Numbered from the stretch's first letter, positions 44,561-56,495 are shown. The stretch: DNA of 64,000 nucleotides from Prorocentrum cordatum (GCA_963575745.1 CAUYUJ010016059.1:1729849-1793848), one strand, 5' to 3'. Program-made: numbers and translations. Notes: generated by a model from the sequence alone, not told the origin.

Positions 44561-45329
44561 TCATCCGCACCATCATCATCGTCAGCAGCATCGGTATCAG
44601 CATCATCATCATCATCATCATCATCACCATCACCATCACCATCATTATCATCATCATCATCATCATCATCCCCATCAGGATCTCCATCATCATCATCATC
44701 ATCATTGTCAGCATCCTTTCCAGCATCAGAATCATCATCTTCACAATCGGCATCACCATCATCATCATTATCAGCAGCAGCATCAACATCAGCAACACTA
44801 TCACCACCACCACCATCTGCATCAGCCGCAACATCAGCAATGCCATCATAATCAGCATCACCGTCACATTCACTCCATCAGCATTATCAGCCTCATAATC
44901 AGCATCATCATCGGCAACAACAACATCAACGTCATTATCAAGAGCGACATCGGCACCGGCATAGCCAGCATCAGCATCAGCATCGTCATCGGCATCAGCA
45001 TCATCCCCATCATCACCACCATCATACTCCTAATCAGCATCAGCATCATCATCCTCATCATCATCAGCATCAACCACCTCCATCAGCATACTCATCCTCA
45101 TCATTATCAGCATCATCATCATCACCACATTCATCTTTATCGTCATCTGCATCTTCATCGTCGTCGTCCGTCGTCCGTTGTCGACGTTGCCGTCAGAAAA
45201 AGCATCAGCAGCGGCAGGAGCAGCAGCAGCATCAGCAGTATCAGCATCACCATCATCATCATCATCATCAGCATCATCATCATCAGCATCATCATCATAC
45301 TCATCTCTCCTCATCCTCATCATCATCCA

Positions 45330-45409
<80 letters not shown>

Positions 45410-45415
45410 CTCTCA
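44500..45415. repeat. Degenerate CAT/ATC trinucleotide tract, 0.9 kb
   Basis: (CAT)n with CAG, CAA and CAC variants, pure at about 45,328-45,408. It reads as poly-His, poly-Ser or poly-Ile on + and poly-Met or poly-Asp on -, giving frames up to 566 aa that I do not call genes. Confidence 0.92.
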
Positions 45416-46135
45416 CTCCTACCGCCTGCTCCAGGAAGAGGAGGAGGAGGAGAATCTCGATACAGTGCGCCCGGAGTTCCAGTTTCAGGGCCGTGTTAGC
45501 CCGGGTTCTCCGCCCCAGTTCGCGCACCCGGACCTCGCAACCAGGTGCTTCGCCAGCATCTTCGCCCGGTTGTTTGTCATCCCCGGGCTGCGCGCCCGGG
45601 GTCTTCGGCTCTGGGCCCTCCCGCGGCTCCGCAGGACGCCGTGTGGCTGGACCGGCGGGGGCGGTCGGAGCGCCGCGGCAGCGAGCTGCGCGAGCGGGAC
45701 GCCCGGGCAGGATGGCCCCGCCGCGCCGCGGGAGCTGGCAGGGGGGCCCGAGGAGGAACGGGGGGCGGTCTCAGAAGAGCACGAGGAGGAGGAGGAAGGC
45801 GATGGAGAGGAGGAGCAGGGCGAGGAGGAGGAGGAACGGCAGGAGGAGGAGGGGCCCCACCCCCTTCCAGCGCCCGTCCTTGGCCATCCCCCGATCGCAG
45901 GCGCTACAATCCCGTGGATAGAGGTCCGCTCAAAGGTGGAACAGTTACCCATACCGCTACCACCGCCCATTTCTCGCCTGTTTTCTTAGACGCGCTAACG
46001 GCAATGCAGGCAACGGCGATGTAGGTTTCGGCGTTGTAGGTGGGATTGGTTCGTGGCCAAAACAATCGAAGGACATCGTAATTCGCGCTTTGCTACAATT
46101 CGCTGTGTCGTTTTCGCTCGATACGTTCGCACATG
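45416..46135. other. GC-rich sequence with GGA runs; partly duplicated at 46.45-46.6 kb
   Basis: GAGGAGGAG at 45,776-45,860 is followed by CCCACCCCCTTCC...GAGGTCCGCTCAA (to 45,938). The same order with changes occurs at 46,440-46,590 (ends CAGGTCCGCTCAA). No gene motif. Confidence 0.5.
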
Positions 46136-46369
46136 TTAAATGTAAGGGAGTGTGGTTCGTGATGTCCTACACTTTGTTCTGCGCGAGCTCGGTGTCACAA
46201 ACATCGGATTCCCGACATCGCCTTTAGCAAACATCGCCGTTAGCGCGGCTTTGACTCCCCAGAGGCCCTCGTCGCCACCGTTGGACTTCGCTCCGGATTT
46301 ATTGTCAGAGCGTACCCTGGGAGAGGTTTGGGGAGTAGCGGCATGGTATCTGTACGTGTTGGTGTCGGA

Positions 46370-46455
46370 CGAAGAGGAGGAGGAGGAGGAGGAGGAGGAG
46401 GAGGAGGAGGAGGAGGAGGAGGAGGAGGAGGAGGAGGAGGAGGAGGAGGAGAGGA
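46370..46455. repeat. GGA trinucleotide repeat
   Basis: (GGA)n, near-perfect over 80 bp; reads as poly-Glu or poly-Gly on +, poly-Ser or poly-Pro on -. Bases 46,136-46,369 hold nothing recognised. Confidence 0.95.
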
Positions 46456-46734
46456 GAGGATGAGAACAGAGAGGACGTGGAGTTGGAGGAGGGCGAGGAG
46501 GAGGAGCCGCACCCCCATCCATTACAAGTCCCTTGCCCCCCCCCACGAGAGCAGACGCCACAACCTCTAGGGTTCAGGTCCGCTCAACGTAAAAACACGA
46601 GGATGACGACAGGTCGACATCCGCCGAAGAAGAACTGCGGCGGCTTGGGTGCATCTGCTAGCGGCTTTGCCTGTCGGGGTGCTTCTTAAGCGTCGATGGT
46701 GGTTCTTCTGCCCTCCATCGAAGAACGTCCTCGC

Positions 46735-46783
46735 GGAGGAGGAGGAGGAGGAGGAGGAGGAGGAGGAGGAGGAGGAGGAGAAT
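46735..46783. repeat. GGA trinucleotide repeat
   Basis: (GGA)n, flanked on both sides by GAACGTCCTCGCGGA (46,725-46,739 overlap and 46,799-46,813). The repeat has thus grown inside a small duplication. Bases 46,784-47,129 are otherwise unassigned. Confidence 0.85.
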
Positions 46784-47129
46784 GACCATAAACTTTGGGA
46801 ACGTCCTCGCGGATTTCTCGGATCGACGCTGAGCCCCCGTGGAGGTGCATTGCAGGCGCTGGCCGTCGTGTCCATCCCGCCACGGTGCCGTGGGTTGTGG
46901 GTACCCACGGGATGTTCTCGTCGGGATCTCGATTGATCAGTATCGTTTCTCCAATCCCCATCCCCGTCCCCATCCCCTTCGAGACCCCCACCAAATTACC
47001 CCCCCAGTTGGGGATACACCCCTCGAAACCCGAAGGGAACGGCTTATATCCCCATCTAGAGGGGTAAATCGGCCAGTGGGGCCCAGGCCACGCCGCTGGG
47101 GATAGGGATCGGACAAACGATACTCAATT

Positions 47130-47620
47130 GAGGCCCCGCGGGGGCCTCTTGGAGGCAGTTTGAAGGCCTCTTGGGGACCGTTTTGGAGCCTCCCGGGTGC
47201 CGTGTCAGTCATCTCGGGGCCTCCATTGGGCCTCTTGGGGGCCTCTTAGAGCCTCACGGGGGCCTCTTGGGGCCTCCTAGGCGCCTCTTGAGGCCTCTGG
47301 GGGGCCTCTTGGGGCGGAAGGCTCGGATGTTCGGTTCGTGTTCCTTCTCTTGGGCTCCTTTTGGGGCCGTATTGAGGCCTCCTTCGGTCGTCTTGGAGCC
47401 TTTTTGGGTCGGTTTGGCCCTCTTGGAGGCCTCTCGGGAAATTGAGGATAGTCAACGAGTTTGGCTTCTTGGAAGGCCTTTTGGAAGCCTCTTGGGGCGT
47501 CTTGGAGGCATCTTGGGCCGCCTGGGGGCCACCTTGAGCGTCTTGGAGCGATTATTCTTCGACTGGGGACTCTCTTGGACCGTCGTGGAGCCGTCTTGGG
47601 GCCCTCTTGGGCCCTAACAA
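47130..47620 (+). repeat. Block of CCTCTTGGGG modules with strict 10/11-bp steps
   Basis: At about 47,225-47,305 successive CCTC starts are 11, 10, 11, 10, 11, 10 and 11 bp apart. The block continues as GTCTTGG units to 47,612. Confidence 0.85.
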
Positions 47621-48697
47621 GTCAAAAGGAAAGACGCGTAGGAGCCCAGGGGAACCGCGGGAATCCCTGCCAAATTTCAGAATTAGGGTTTTGGGCAAAG
47701 ACCCCCAGGACTGAGGACTAAGGCTCCAGGGGTTAGGCAACATACCTGAGGACACGCCCACTCTGTGCCCGGAGGCACGATGGCGGATTTGTGCTATCTT
47801 GGGCCATGGTGGAGCCATGCCTCACGAGCCCATCGGAAGCAAGAAGGCGAGCACAACACACATTGATCTGTCTCAGGTGTCGGAAGTAATTTGGCCTTTC
47901 GGGAGGATTTGTGCTTGGTTCCGTGACCACTTAGAGCCGCCTTCGGACTGTCATGGCGCGTTTTGGAGGCATGGTGGAAGTTGTATTGAACCATCTTGCG
48001 ATACCATGTGGAATCTCGGAGGCCACATCATGTGGAATATCAGTATTGAGCCAGATTGCACGATTCCCACCTCGCAACAGGCCTCCTCCAGACCCATGGC
48101 GAGAGGGTCGGGGGAGGGGCAAATCTCTCTTCAAAGGGACAGCGGAGGTAGAACAAACTAAGTCCCAAAGCCACCTACGCCCACGCGGTGAGTAAGTGTT
48201 GTTTACCTTGGGTCTGCACGGAGGACGTGGTCGTCCTTCCTTTGGGACGCCATCTGAAGATGTCAACATCATGCGTACATACAGCATGTGAAAGTACACG
48301 TTCAGCTACATCCGTTAATCTGCCATATCTTGTATGCCAAGCGTGTATCGACGTGAGCTGGTGTATAACAACGACCGGGAGGCACGCCGCATACGCGCAA
48401 GTACGGTACGATTTGATCGTCGCCACATCTGCATCCAGACGACCATCTGTGTCCGTGCATTTCCTGCCCAATGAGTTTGAGAATGGGTCGGGCGGTGATG
48501 CAGAGTTGTGTGTCATAACCCCTCGTTGGGTCATGTGTCGCCCTCTCTTTCTCTACATGCGGTGCTTGCCATCATCCTAGAGCGCGCCAGGAGTTCGCAG
48601 CCCCCTGTCATATCTCGCCATTGCTAGCAGCAAGGCCAAGGGGATGGTCCAGGGGATTATGATACTTGAGCAGGCGTTGCAGCAGCGGTGCGCGCAT
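47621..48697. other. 1.1 kb of unassigned sequence
   Basis: Moderate GC with short frames (130 aa at 48,188-48,580). No motif or repeat was recognised. Confidence 0.3.
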
Positions 48698-48975
48698 AGC
48701 GATTACTAGCCCGTTTGCAACACGCCTCGGCAGGTATCAGATATGCACGAGTAGTGCAAGTAGGTTGTGCCATGATGATGTGCATCGTGAGTTCTGGAGC
48801 AGCAACTCCCATGGAAACATATATGATCTATGGCAAAGCGATTACTAGCCCGATGTCAGCAAACCTCGGCAGGTATCGGATATGCACGAGCAGTGCAAGT
48901 AGGTTGTGCCATGTTGATGTGCACCGCGAGTTCTGGAGCAGCAGCTCCCATTGAAACATCGATGGATATCTATAG
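48698..48975. repeat. 139-bp direct duplication
   Basis: AGCGATTACTAGCCCG starts at 48,698 and again at 48,837. The copies match over about 135 bp with scattered changes. Confidence 0.85.
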
Positions 48976-48994
48976 GGCGCCGCCCTCTTCCACC

Positions 48995-49195
48995 ATCTCT
49001 CCCTGTCTCCTCTTCCTCCTCCTCCTCCTCCTCCTCCGCCTCCTCCTCATCCCTCGTCCTCGTCCTTTTCCTTTACCTCCTTGTTTTCCTCCTCCTCTCT
49101 CCTCCTCCTCTCTCCTCCTCCCTCCTCCTCCTCCCTCCTCCTCCTCCTCTTCCTCCTCCCTCCTCCTCCTCCTCCTCCGCCTCATCCCTGGCCCC
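48995..49195. repeat. TCC/CTCC tract
   Basis: (TCC)n with CTC and CCC variants. Frames through it (to 216 aa) are Ser/Leu/Pro or Glu/Arg-rich artefacts. Confidence 0.9.
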
Positions 49196-49795
49196 ATCCT
49201 TGCCGCCCTCTCTTACTCCGGTCCCCACAGTGTGGCGCCGCCGCCCCAGGCCCCCGCCGCTCCAGAAACGCTCTCTGCGCGTGCGCTCCCAGACCTCCGT
49301 CGTCGCGATGTGCTTCGCGACGCGAACCCCCACAGGTCCAGACCCCTTCCTATGGACCCGCCGTCCATCCCGAGTTGTCTTTTGGCGGTGCCCGGGCCTG
49401 GTCAGGGCCCCTAGAGGTTGAAAGTGACCAACAAGCGTCCGCGTGTTTGTTTTCCCTATGCGGCGCGACGAGGTTCCGGGCTCAACAAGGAACCACAACC
49501 ACAGCTACGTGGGTGTTTCTGAAGGGGCCCCTCGGGGCAGAACCCGCCGACCTCGGCATGAACCCTTCGCATGTGGTTGTGGTCGGTTTGGCCATGCTGC
49601 CACGCCCACACCGACCACAGCCAGTAGTTCGCTGGTTTCGGTTTTCTGGCAATTGTTGGCATGAGCAAGACACCTACCAGGGTGCGTCCTCGATGTGGTT
49701 GTGGTCGCTTCCTGTCCACGCATGGGCGTGAGTCGCGTGCGCCTGCTTGCTGCTCTCCTGGCTGGCTGTCGACGGCGAGCCCAGGGGGAAAATGA
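49196..49795. other. Unassigned sequence
   Basis: ATGTGGTTGTGGTCG occurs at 49,569 and 49,692. No coding motif is recognised. Confidence 0.3.
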
Positions 49796-49799
49796 GATG

Positions 49800-50590
49800 G
49801 GGCAGTCCTTCTCAGAAGGCGGCGGGGCTTCTCAAAAGCTCTCGCGCCTTCTGAGAAGCTTTCGGTCCCTTCGGAGAAGGCTCATAGAACTTCCCAGGTG
49901 GCCAGAGGCCTTCGCGCCTTCTGAGAAGGCCCGCCCCGTCAGACTTCCCCCCTGGGCTCGCCGCCGAAGTGGGTCGCTTCGGTAGCAAACCATATCACCG
50001 GAGCCTTGTATACCCTCGTAAGTTTGTTGCTAATTAGAGTGCGCTAGCGTCGATCAGCGTCAAGTTGTCGATGAGACAGCTCCAATCTTGCGTCCATTCG
50101 CCTCGATGCGCGTCGGCTAGCGTCGACTAGCGCCGATTCGCAATAGCTAACCATCGGCGCCCAGCCTGGGGGGAAGTGATATGGGGCGGGCCTTTTCAGA
50201 AGGCTCGAAAGCCCCCTGGCCTTTCGAGAAGCCTCCTGTCGCGAGGGCCTCTCAGAAGTCCCGCCGCCTTCTGAGAAGGCCTTCTCCTTCGCACTCGCCG
50301 CCGAATCAAGATGGTATGCGAGACTTCCACGAATTGCTTCAGAACCTTGCTGCTCTCCTGGCCGGCGGGGCCCCCGGCAGCGCGTCGCGCCGGCGCGGAG
50401 GGCCGGGTCAGGGGGCCCGTCCGCGAGCGGGGGAGCACCGGGCGGAAGACCCCGCCCCGCGCCTCGGCTACACGCAGAGGAGGTGAAGGGGGAGGGGGGA
50501 GGGCTGCTCAGAAGCACCCCCGCCTCCTGGAGGGCGCGGGCCACAGGTCTGCAGATGCAGGACCGGTGCCTTCGGAGAAGCAGCCACCCT
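49800..50590. repeat. Scattered palindromes CCTTCTNAGAAGG, about ten
   Basis: Perfect or near-perfect copies lie at about 49,808, 49,828, 49,848, 49,868, 49,916, 50,194, 50,219, 50,243, 50,270 and 50,567. Between the two clusters (49,990-50,160) is GCTAGCGTCGA, repeated with variation four times. Confidence 0.7.
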
Positions 50591-50597
50591 CCAAGAA

Positions 50598-50803
50598 TCG
50601 GGGGAACGTAAGACCCGGGTTTGCCAGGACTCGGGTTCGCCATCGTTTTTTGACGACTGCGCCTCGGATTTTGACGAGGAGGAGTTTCGTGGGATGCCTG
50701 CAGCGGGAGGCCTCGTCAAAATGCAGGCTCGGCCTCGTCATTTTTTTGACGACCTCGTCGGGGATTTCCGAGTCCCCTGTACCCAGGTCTTACGTCCCCC
50801 TGA
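50598..50803. mobile_element. 206-bp TIR element, family 2, copy B
   Basis: Same length as copy A and about 95% alike by eye. Starts TCGGGGGAACGTAAGACC; the last bases read TGA instead of CGA. The direct repeat AAGAA flanks it at 50,593-50,597 and 50,804-50,808. Confidence 0.85.
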
Positions 50804-50933
50804 AAGAAGTTCCCCCCCCTCCCCCCATGCCCCCTTGTGCGCGCTGCCAAGTGCCTTCGAAGGGGGGGGCGCCTGCCGCGGGCCTGCTCGAGCGGACCCC
50901 TGCCGCCAGCTTGTGTCCAGAGGAGGGCCTTGG

Positions 50934-51138
50934 TCGGGGAGACGTAGGGCTCGAGTTCGCCGGAACTCGGATTTGCCGACGCCTTTTGACGCCCCATTTT
51001 TCGCGGGATGCTTGCAGCGGGAGGTCGCGTCAAATTTTAGTTGGGTCTCGTCACGGAGAGTCTCGTCATTTTCCTTGCGACCCCGTCAGGCCAAGCCGAG
51101 TCCCCCGAACCCCGAACCCGAGTCTTACGTTTCCCCGA
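50934..51138. mobile_element. ~205-bp TIR element, family 2, copy C (diverged)
   Basis: Starts TCGGGGAGACGTAGGGCTCG and ends GAGTCTTACGTTTCCCCGA. The inside is clearly diverged from A and B but keeps GCGGGAGG and GACG stretches. The flanking five bases (CTTGG, TTTCG) match poorly. Confidence 0.75.
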
Positions 51139-51782
51139 TTTCGGTGAGACAGCGTGGCAGCATCCGACAGATACACGTGCTATCGGCTCGAAGCTCGGAG
51201 GTGAGGCAACGGTTCGTGCAGCGGCGAAGCGTCCCGACCCACATACAGCCAAGACGATGGAATTTTTGAGGACCACTTTGGACTCTGGAGGGGCTTTGGT
51301 CTTTGGTCCGTTCCTGGGCAGGATGACTGTATAGGCACATTGCACCCGGTTTCTAGTTTCCTTTGTTCTGTTTTGTACGATATTATGTTAGGACAGGTTT
51401 GGTTGGGGCAGTCTTGTTTTATTGCAATGCGGGCCCTCGTCGTACCACGGCTTGGCGCAGCGTCTCCTCCTTTCGCTGATGGCGCCCAGAAGGGGGTGGC
51501 GCGAGGGAGCCGGCCTGCTAAGACGGCGGTGGCGCAGGGGGCCTTCTCAGCCGTCCTTGGCGGTCTATGTTATGTGGCGGCGTCGGGTGCTGCTGAAAGT
51601 GTCCCTTGCCCAAGGTGCCTCCAGCTTCTCGATCGATTCTGGGGCCCCTGGCCTTGTGAGGGGTGCTCCGGAGGCCGTGTGGGCCTCCCTCGAATCGAAT
51701 CCTGGCGAACCCTCCAGAGACACCGCCTCCGCCCCCCCCCCCGGCTGGCGCCTTCTAATGTGCAGGGTGGGCTGTTCCGCGG
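51139..51782. other. Unassigned sequence
   Basis: A 286-aa frame starts at 51,340, but its second half is the GGA tract that follows. The first 140 residues show no motif. Not called. Confidence 0.3.
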
Positions 51783-52150
51783 CGAAGGAGGAGGGAGGAG
51801 GAAAAGGAGAGAGGAGGAGGAGGAGGAGGAGGGGAGGAGGAGGAGGAGGAGGAGGAGGAGGAGGAGAGAGGAGGAGAGGAGGAGAGGAGGAGGAGGAGGA
51901 GGAGGAGGAGGAGGAGGAGGAGGAGGAGGTGGAGGTGGAGGAGGAGGAGGAGGAGGGAGGAGGAGGGGAAGGAGGAGGGAGGAGGACGAGAAGGACGAGG
52001 AGGACGAGGAGGATGAGGACGAGGAACACGAGGAGGACGAGGAGGACGAGGAGGAGGAGGAGGAGGAGGAGGAGGAGGAGGAGGAGGAGGAGGAGGAGGA
52101 GGAGGAGGAGGAGGAGGAGGGAGGGAGGGAGGGAGGGAGGGAGGGAGGGA
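51783..52150. repeat. Long GGA tract
   Basis: (GGA)n with GAC and GTG variants, ending in (GGGA)n. It gives poly-Glu/Arg/Gly frames on + and poly-Ser/Pro/Leu frames on -. Confidence 0.95.
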
Positions 52151-52219
52151 GGGAGAGCGGGGGGAACTCCTCGGCCGCTTGTGGTGGGATCTCTCGGTGA
52201 CCCTTCACAAGGGGAACGC

Positions 52220-52560
52220 CGAGATGGTGCTGAGCGCCCTCGGGCAGTAGTCCGCCACGACCGCCACCCACACGACCAACGCCAGAACGGTTAGCTGCTG
52301 ACCACCACGAAGACCACGACCACCAGCACGTCCACCACCAGCCCGACCAGCAGGCCCTCGGGCTCCACCAGCAGACCAGCCACCGGCACGACCGCCAGCG
52401 ACCACCGCCAGCAGACCACCTCCAGCCCCGCCGGCTGACTGGCCACCAGCAGACCCACCACCCAGCACGATCACCACCTGCACGGCCGCCCGGCAGCGCG
52501 ACCACCGCCAGCACGGCCACCACTACGACCACCCAGCACGTCCCCCACGACCATCACCGC
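52220..52560. repeat. Degenerate CACCAGCACGACC repeat
   Basis: GACCACCAGCACG-like units with almost no T on +. It ends in a C run at 52,556-52,590. Bases 52,561-52,815 hold nothing else. Confidence 0.75.
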
Positions 52561-52815
52561 CCCCCGTCCCCCGCCCCCCCCCCCCCGCCTTTCCCCTTTC
52601 CCCGCCGGGCCGCCCCTGCTGCAGCCAGTCGGCTCCCCCGCCTCGTCCTCCTCCTCCTGCTGCTGCTCCTTCTCCCACAGGCTGGGCCGGCCCAGCCAGG
52701 GCCCGAAGACGGCTCGAGGCTCGGCGGTTCCTTCGGCGGCGGATTCGGACTCGCCTCACACGCCTGGCCCCGGTGGCCACTCGCCCCAAAGGTGGACGTG
52801 TGCCGGGGCCGCGGA

Positions 52816-52998
52816 GACGGAGGGGGGAGGAGGGGAGGGAGGGAGGGAGGCAGGAGGAGGAGGAGGAGGAAGGAGGAAGGAGGAAGGAGGAAGGAGGAAG
52901 GAGGAAGGAGGAGGGAGGAGGAGGAGGGGGAGGAGGAGGAGGAGGAGGAGGAGGAGGAGGAGGAGGAGGAGGAGGAGGAGGAGGAAGAGGAAGAGGGA
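52816..52998. repeat. GGA/GGAA tract
   Basis: (GGAA GGA)n then (GGA)n. Confidence 0.92.
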
Positions 52999-54396
52999 CG
53001 GGGTAGATGGCGAAGAAGAAGGTTTTTTTTTAGAAAAGGCGCTCCTGGTCCTGACCCTGCCCCCCTCTGCTCTCCGCGAGGCGCGCCAGTGTAAGGGGAG
53101 GACGGGGCTCCCGGCTCCCCCCCTCAGAGGAGGCATGGAGGACGAGGGGGAGAAGGAGGAGGACGAGGATTGTGCAGCGCGCTCGTGCCTCGTCCTCACT
53201 CGCGCTCTGTTCCCTTTCGCCGTCGTGCCCCAATTCGCTGCGGTGTGCCCCGCCGCTTGCTGACCGGCGTCCGACTGTCTTGGACCACTAGGCGCCCGCG
53301 CACTGAAAAAGTGTGCAGCACCGCAGGGGGAAGCTCTTCTGAGGGGGGGGGGCGAGTGGCAGAGCGGCGTGAAGTGTTCGTCGCTGAGCGGCATCCGTCT
53401 TCCATGCCGCCGTTGGGGTGGCAGGCCCCCTGGCAGTAATCAGCCCCGCTCTCAAAGCTCCAGTCGGTGCACGCACTCAGACTGCAGTCGGTTTGTGGCA
53501 GGGCCGTGTCGGCGCTGGTGTTTGCGAGACGCACCAGGCAACCTGAAATGTCGAGTGCCGCAGGGGACACCAGGGTAGCAGTAGCTGCCGCCGCAGGGCT
53601 TGTGGGCAATTGAGCGACCGGAAAAAATGGGGTTCTTCGCCGACATTGGCGCGTGACTTGCCTGCGTAATGTCGCGCGTGAGCACCCCCGTCTCCAAAGT
53701 ATCGTGCCGCGCCGGCGGCCCGCGCAAGCTGCGGCGCAAGGTCACCACGTCATCTCGCGGCGTGAGACCCCTTCCCTTTCGTTGCTCATTTGTGTTTTCC
53801 TTCCTCCTGCCCCCTGCCAACTGGATTTGTCCAGCCCCCTTCCGTCCGCCCGCCCCCCACCCCCTCCTCCGGCTCCGTCTTTCCACTGGTGCGTCCGTCG
53901 CCATTTGCCTGCGTCTCTCCCCCCTCTCGCTATGGGGGAAGCGGGTCCTGGGGGTTTTCGCCGCTTTCAGGCTCTCGGGGCCCTCCACGGGCCCGGGGAC
54001 TCTCAGGAAAACTGCTCACGTTGTCAAGCGCGTGCTGGGGGAAGGCCCCCGGGGTCCAGGACCCGCTTCCTTCAGATCCTATCCCCCCCTATGCTTTACT
54101 GGCCGCCCGAGCCGCCGTGGAGCTCCGCCCTTTCCCGAGCTCCCTCCCCGGGCGGGGCCCGGGCCTTGTAGCGACCCTCGCGTCCGCAGTGTCGCAACGA
54201 GCAGGGCTCGTCCGCCTCTCCCGCCTCCCCCGCGCTGTGCCCGCCCGGACGGGCAGGCCGACGAGGACGCGCCGAACTGCGAGGCGCGCGGGGGAAGAGC
54301 CCGCGATCGCCTCCCGGCCCCTGGAGCCTCCCTCGTCGAGCACCTTTGGACCGTTGCCTTCCGTGGACGGCTCCCCGGGAGCTCAGAGCTCAAACG
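52999..54396. other. 1.4 kb of unassigned GC-rich sequence
   Basis: Frames up to 280 aa (53,669-54,511) are Arg/Pro/Ser-rich and without motif. Several overlap in all three + frames, which suggests low stop density from GC content rather than a gene. Confidence 0.3.
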
Positions 54397-54561
54397 TCGG
54401 GAACACGTAAGGGCTCGAGTGCGCCAGCATTCGGGCTTGCCGACGCTTTTTCACGAGGGTGTCGTAGATTTTGACGGTCCAGCCCTCAGTTGTTTGAGGC
54501 CGCACCCCTAAGATTGCCATCGCAGGGATAAGGATCAGTTCGAGGCTGGTTACTTTCCCGC
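54397..54561. mobile_element. Decayed family 2 TIR element, copy D
   Basis: Starts TCGGGAACACGTAAGGGCTCG and GCCGACGCTTTTTCACGA follows as in copy C. The right end (GGTTACTTTCCCG) is degenerate. About 165 bp, so shortened inside. No target duplication is seen. Confidence 0.5.
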
Positions 54562-55254
54562 GCACCGTCTTTGAGAGCGCTTTCGTTGCAGACTTTTGTG
54601 TCGGTGCTTATAAATAAAGGGGATTAAGTAGGGGCGAAGAATCGTGTACCTTTCGTGCCCCGTTTGGGCCCCAGGGGGGGGATTAATGTACACAAAAAGC
54701 GCACCTTTCTTCACCCCACCCATTTGTCCCCCCCCATTGCGCAACGCCCAGTTTGGGGCCTCTAAATGTTTCAGCAGGGCAGCGGGGGGCCTACAATGAC
54801 CAAGCACGTCCAAACATTTAGATCCCAGAAGAAGAATTGATTCCGGTACCGTTGCCCTTTTCGCCACGGCTGGATCCACCTCGAAAGTTTGGCCAACATG
54901 CACCCCTGAAGATGTCTGGGGGTCTGGGGCCCAGGTCAAGGTCGTGATTTTCCGCGACGTTGCAATTTGTTCGCAACGTCGGCTCTGAGGGCTTGTGTCC
55001 CCGAAAATCCTCCTTGCCGCCGCTGCCGCCGTCCTCCTCGCGGTCCTCGTCACCGTGTTCGAGGCGAACCCCGCGGGGGCCGCGGGGGCGGGGGTGTGCT
55101 GCGTCCTCCGCCAGCAGGTCGTCTGCGGCTCCTGGCAGATGAGCCTGGTGGTGTCGCTCCCGGTGGGCGCCGCCGCTCCGCTGTCGCTCGGGCTCGGCGC
55201 CGACGTGGCCGTCGACATCGTCGTTTCTCGCCGTCGTGGTTGTCGCCGTCGGCG
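54562..55254 (+). other. Unassigned, with a possible hydrophobic N-terminus at 54,995
   Basis: The frame from the TTG/GTG region at 54,995 reads SPKILLAAAAAVLLAVLVTV, then Ala/Gly-rich sequence with two Cys pairs. It looks like a signal peptide, but after about 85 residues the frame enters a GGA tract. The minus strand is also open (353 aa), so the case is weak. Confidence 0.2.
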
Positions 55255-55560
55255 CCGAGGAGGGGGTGGGGGTGGAGGGAGGGGGAGGAGGAGGAGGAGG
55301 AGGAGGAGGAGGAGGAGGAGGAGAGGAGGAGGAGGAGGGTCCAGGAGGAGGGAGGAGGAAGGGGGAAGAGGATGAGGAGGAGGTGGACGATGAGAAGGAG
55401 GAGGAGGAGGAGGAGGAGGAGGCGGACGACGACGAGGACGAGGAGGGAGGGGAAGCGGCTCGTGGGTAACCTGAAGCGGGGGGAGGCCTGGAGGGCAGGA
55501 AGAGTAGGAGTAGGAGGAGGAGGAGGAGGAGGAGGAGGAGGAGGAGGAGGAGACCGATGG
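55255..55560. repeat. GGA tracts (two main runs)
   Basis: (GGA)n at 55,280-55,345 and 55,508-55,553, with degenerate GGA/GAC between. Bases 55,561-55,924 hold no recognised gene. Confidence 0.92.
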
Positions 55561-55924
55561 GGATGGGACAAGGACAAGGGGGAGGATCGAGGAGAAGAAG
55601 GGAAGAGACAAGTCTCTTCAAAATAATGGTTTGCACCCTCCGGGGCATTGCCTGTGTGTTTCTCCCTCTCCAATATTCTGACCTCCCGTCTCCCCGTCTT
55701 GCATTCCTCTCGTGCGTGAGCACATCTGTAGCCCTTTCGCTTTAGGACAGTAATCCCATTGTCCTGTAACACGTGACGATGTGATCACCACATGTCTGAC
55801 TGAACATGACTGACCGTCTGTGTTGCTTCTAGTTGTTCCTATGCTTTGCCATCCATGCCCCTGACGTAACATGCACGGTTAGGCTACAAGTGCTTTGCTC
55901 CAGAGATGGGTGCCCTTCTGGTGC

Positions 55925-56495
55925 TGTAGGCGGCAGGCGGGTTGCCGAAGCCTGAGCATAAGCCGCGGGGAAGTCTCGAGGGATAGCGCGAATCCCAAGT
56001 AAATCGTGATAACGGCCAGAGCGACAGCGTGATTCCGAAGGGTTGGAGGCGCGATGTTAAACAAATTGCGAACAAGTTCCACGCGAGGGCACGATTCTTG
56101 CATACATTCGGAGGAATTCCCGCGCAAGAACGCGTATTTGAAATACATTGTGAGGGATTACAAGGCGGGAGTCGTTGTTGTTGTTGTTGCTGCTGCTGCT
56201 GTTGTTGTAAAACGGGGGCCAGGGACGCCGTTTGTTGACATTTGGATTTCCTTCAATATAAAACAGGGTGCGAGCACCAGGAGACGCATTTAATTTAGTA
56301 GATACTGGTTACCGGGCAGTGGGGATCGACAGCTCTGATTATTTAGAAGTGAGAGTCCAACCACAACAACAACAACCACAACAACAACAACAACAACAAA
56401 CACAATATCAACAACACCAGCATCAACATCAACACCAACAACACCACCACGAACACCACCAACAAAAACACCACCAACAACAACACTTATTTTTA
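55925..56495. mobile_element. Dispersed TTG/CAA element, copy 1
   Basis: Begins GGCAGGCGGGTTGCCGAAGC. An inner ~45-50-bp unit (GAGGAAGT...CGCGATTCC) is repeated about four times, then (GTT)n at 56,172-56,210. TATAAAACAGGGTGCGAGC lies at about 56,257, GGTTACCGGG at 56,307 and GAAGTGAGAGTCCAACC at about 56,345, ending in (CAA)n. Copies 2 and 3 keep the same order. No ORF is shared by all copies, so it looks non-coding and non-autonomous. Confidence 0.65.

Noticed and set aside
44289-45989. 566-aa His/Ile-rich ORF
   Set aside because: It is the translation of a CAT microsatellite, and the neighbouring frames are equally open.
51340-52532. Glu-rich (286, 290 aa) and Ser/Pro-rich (320 aa) ORFs
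   Set aside because: They come from the GGA tract; other frames and the other strand are open as well.
54995-55375. Secreted protein with signal peptide
   Set aside because: The hydrophobic start is convincing only for about 20 residues; the frame runs into a GGA repeat and the opposite strand is open too.
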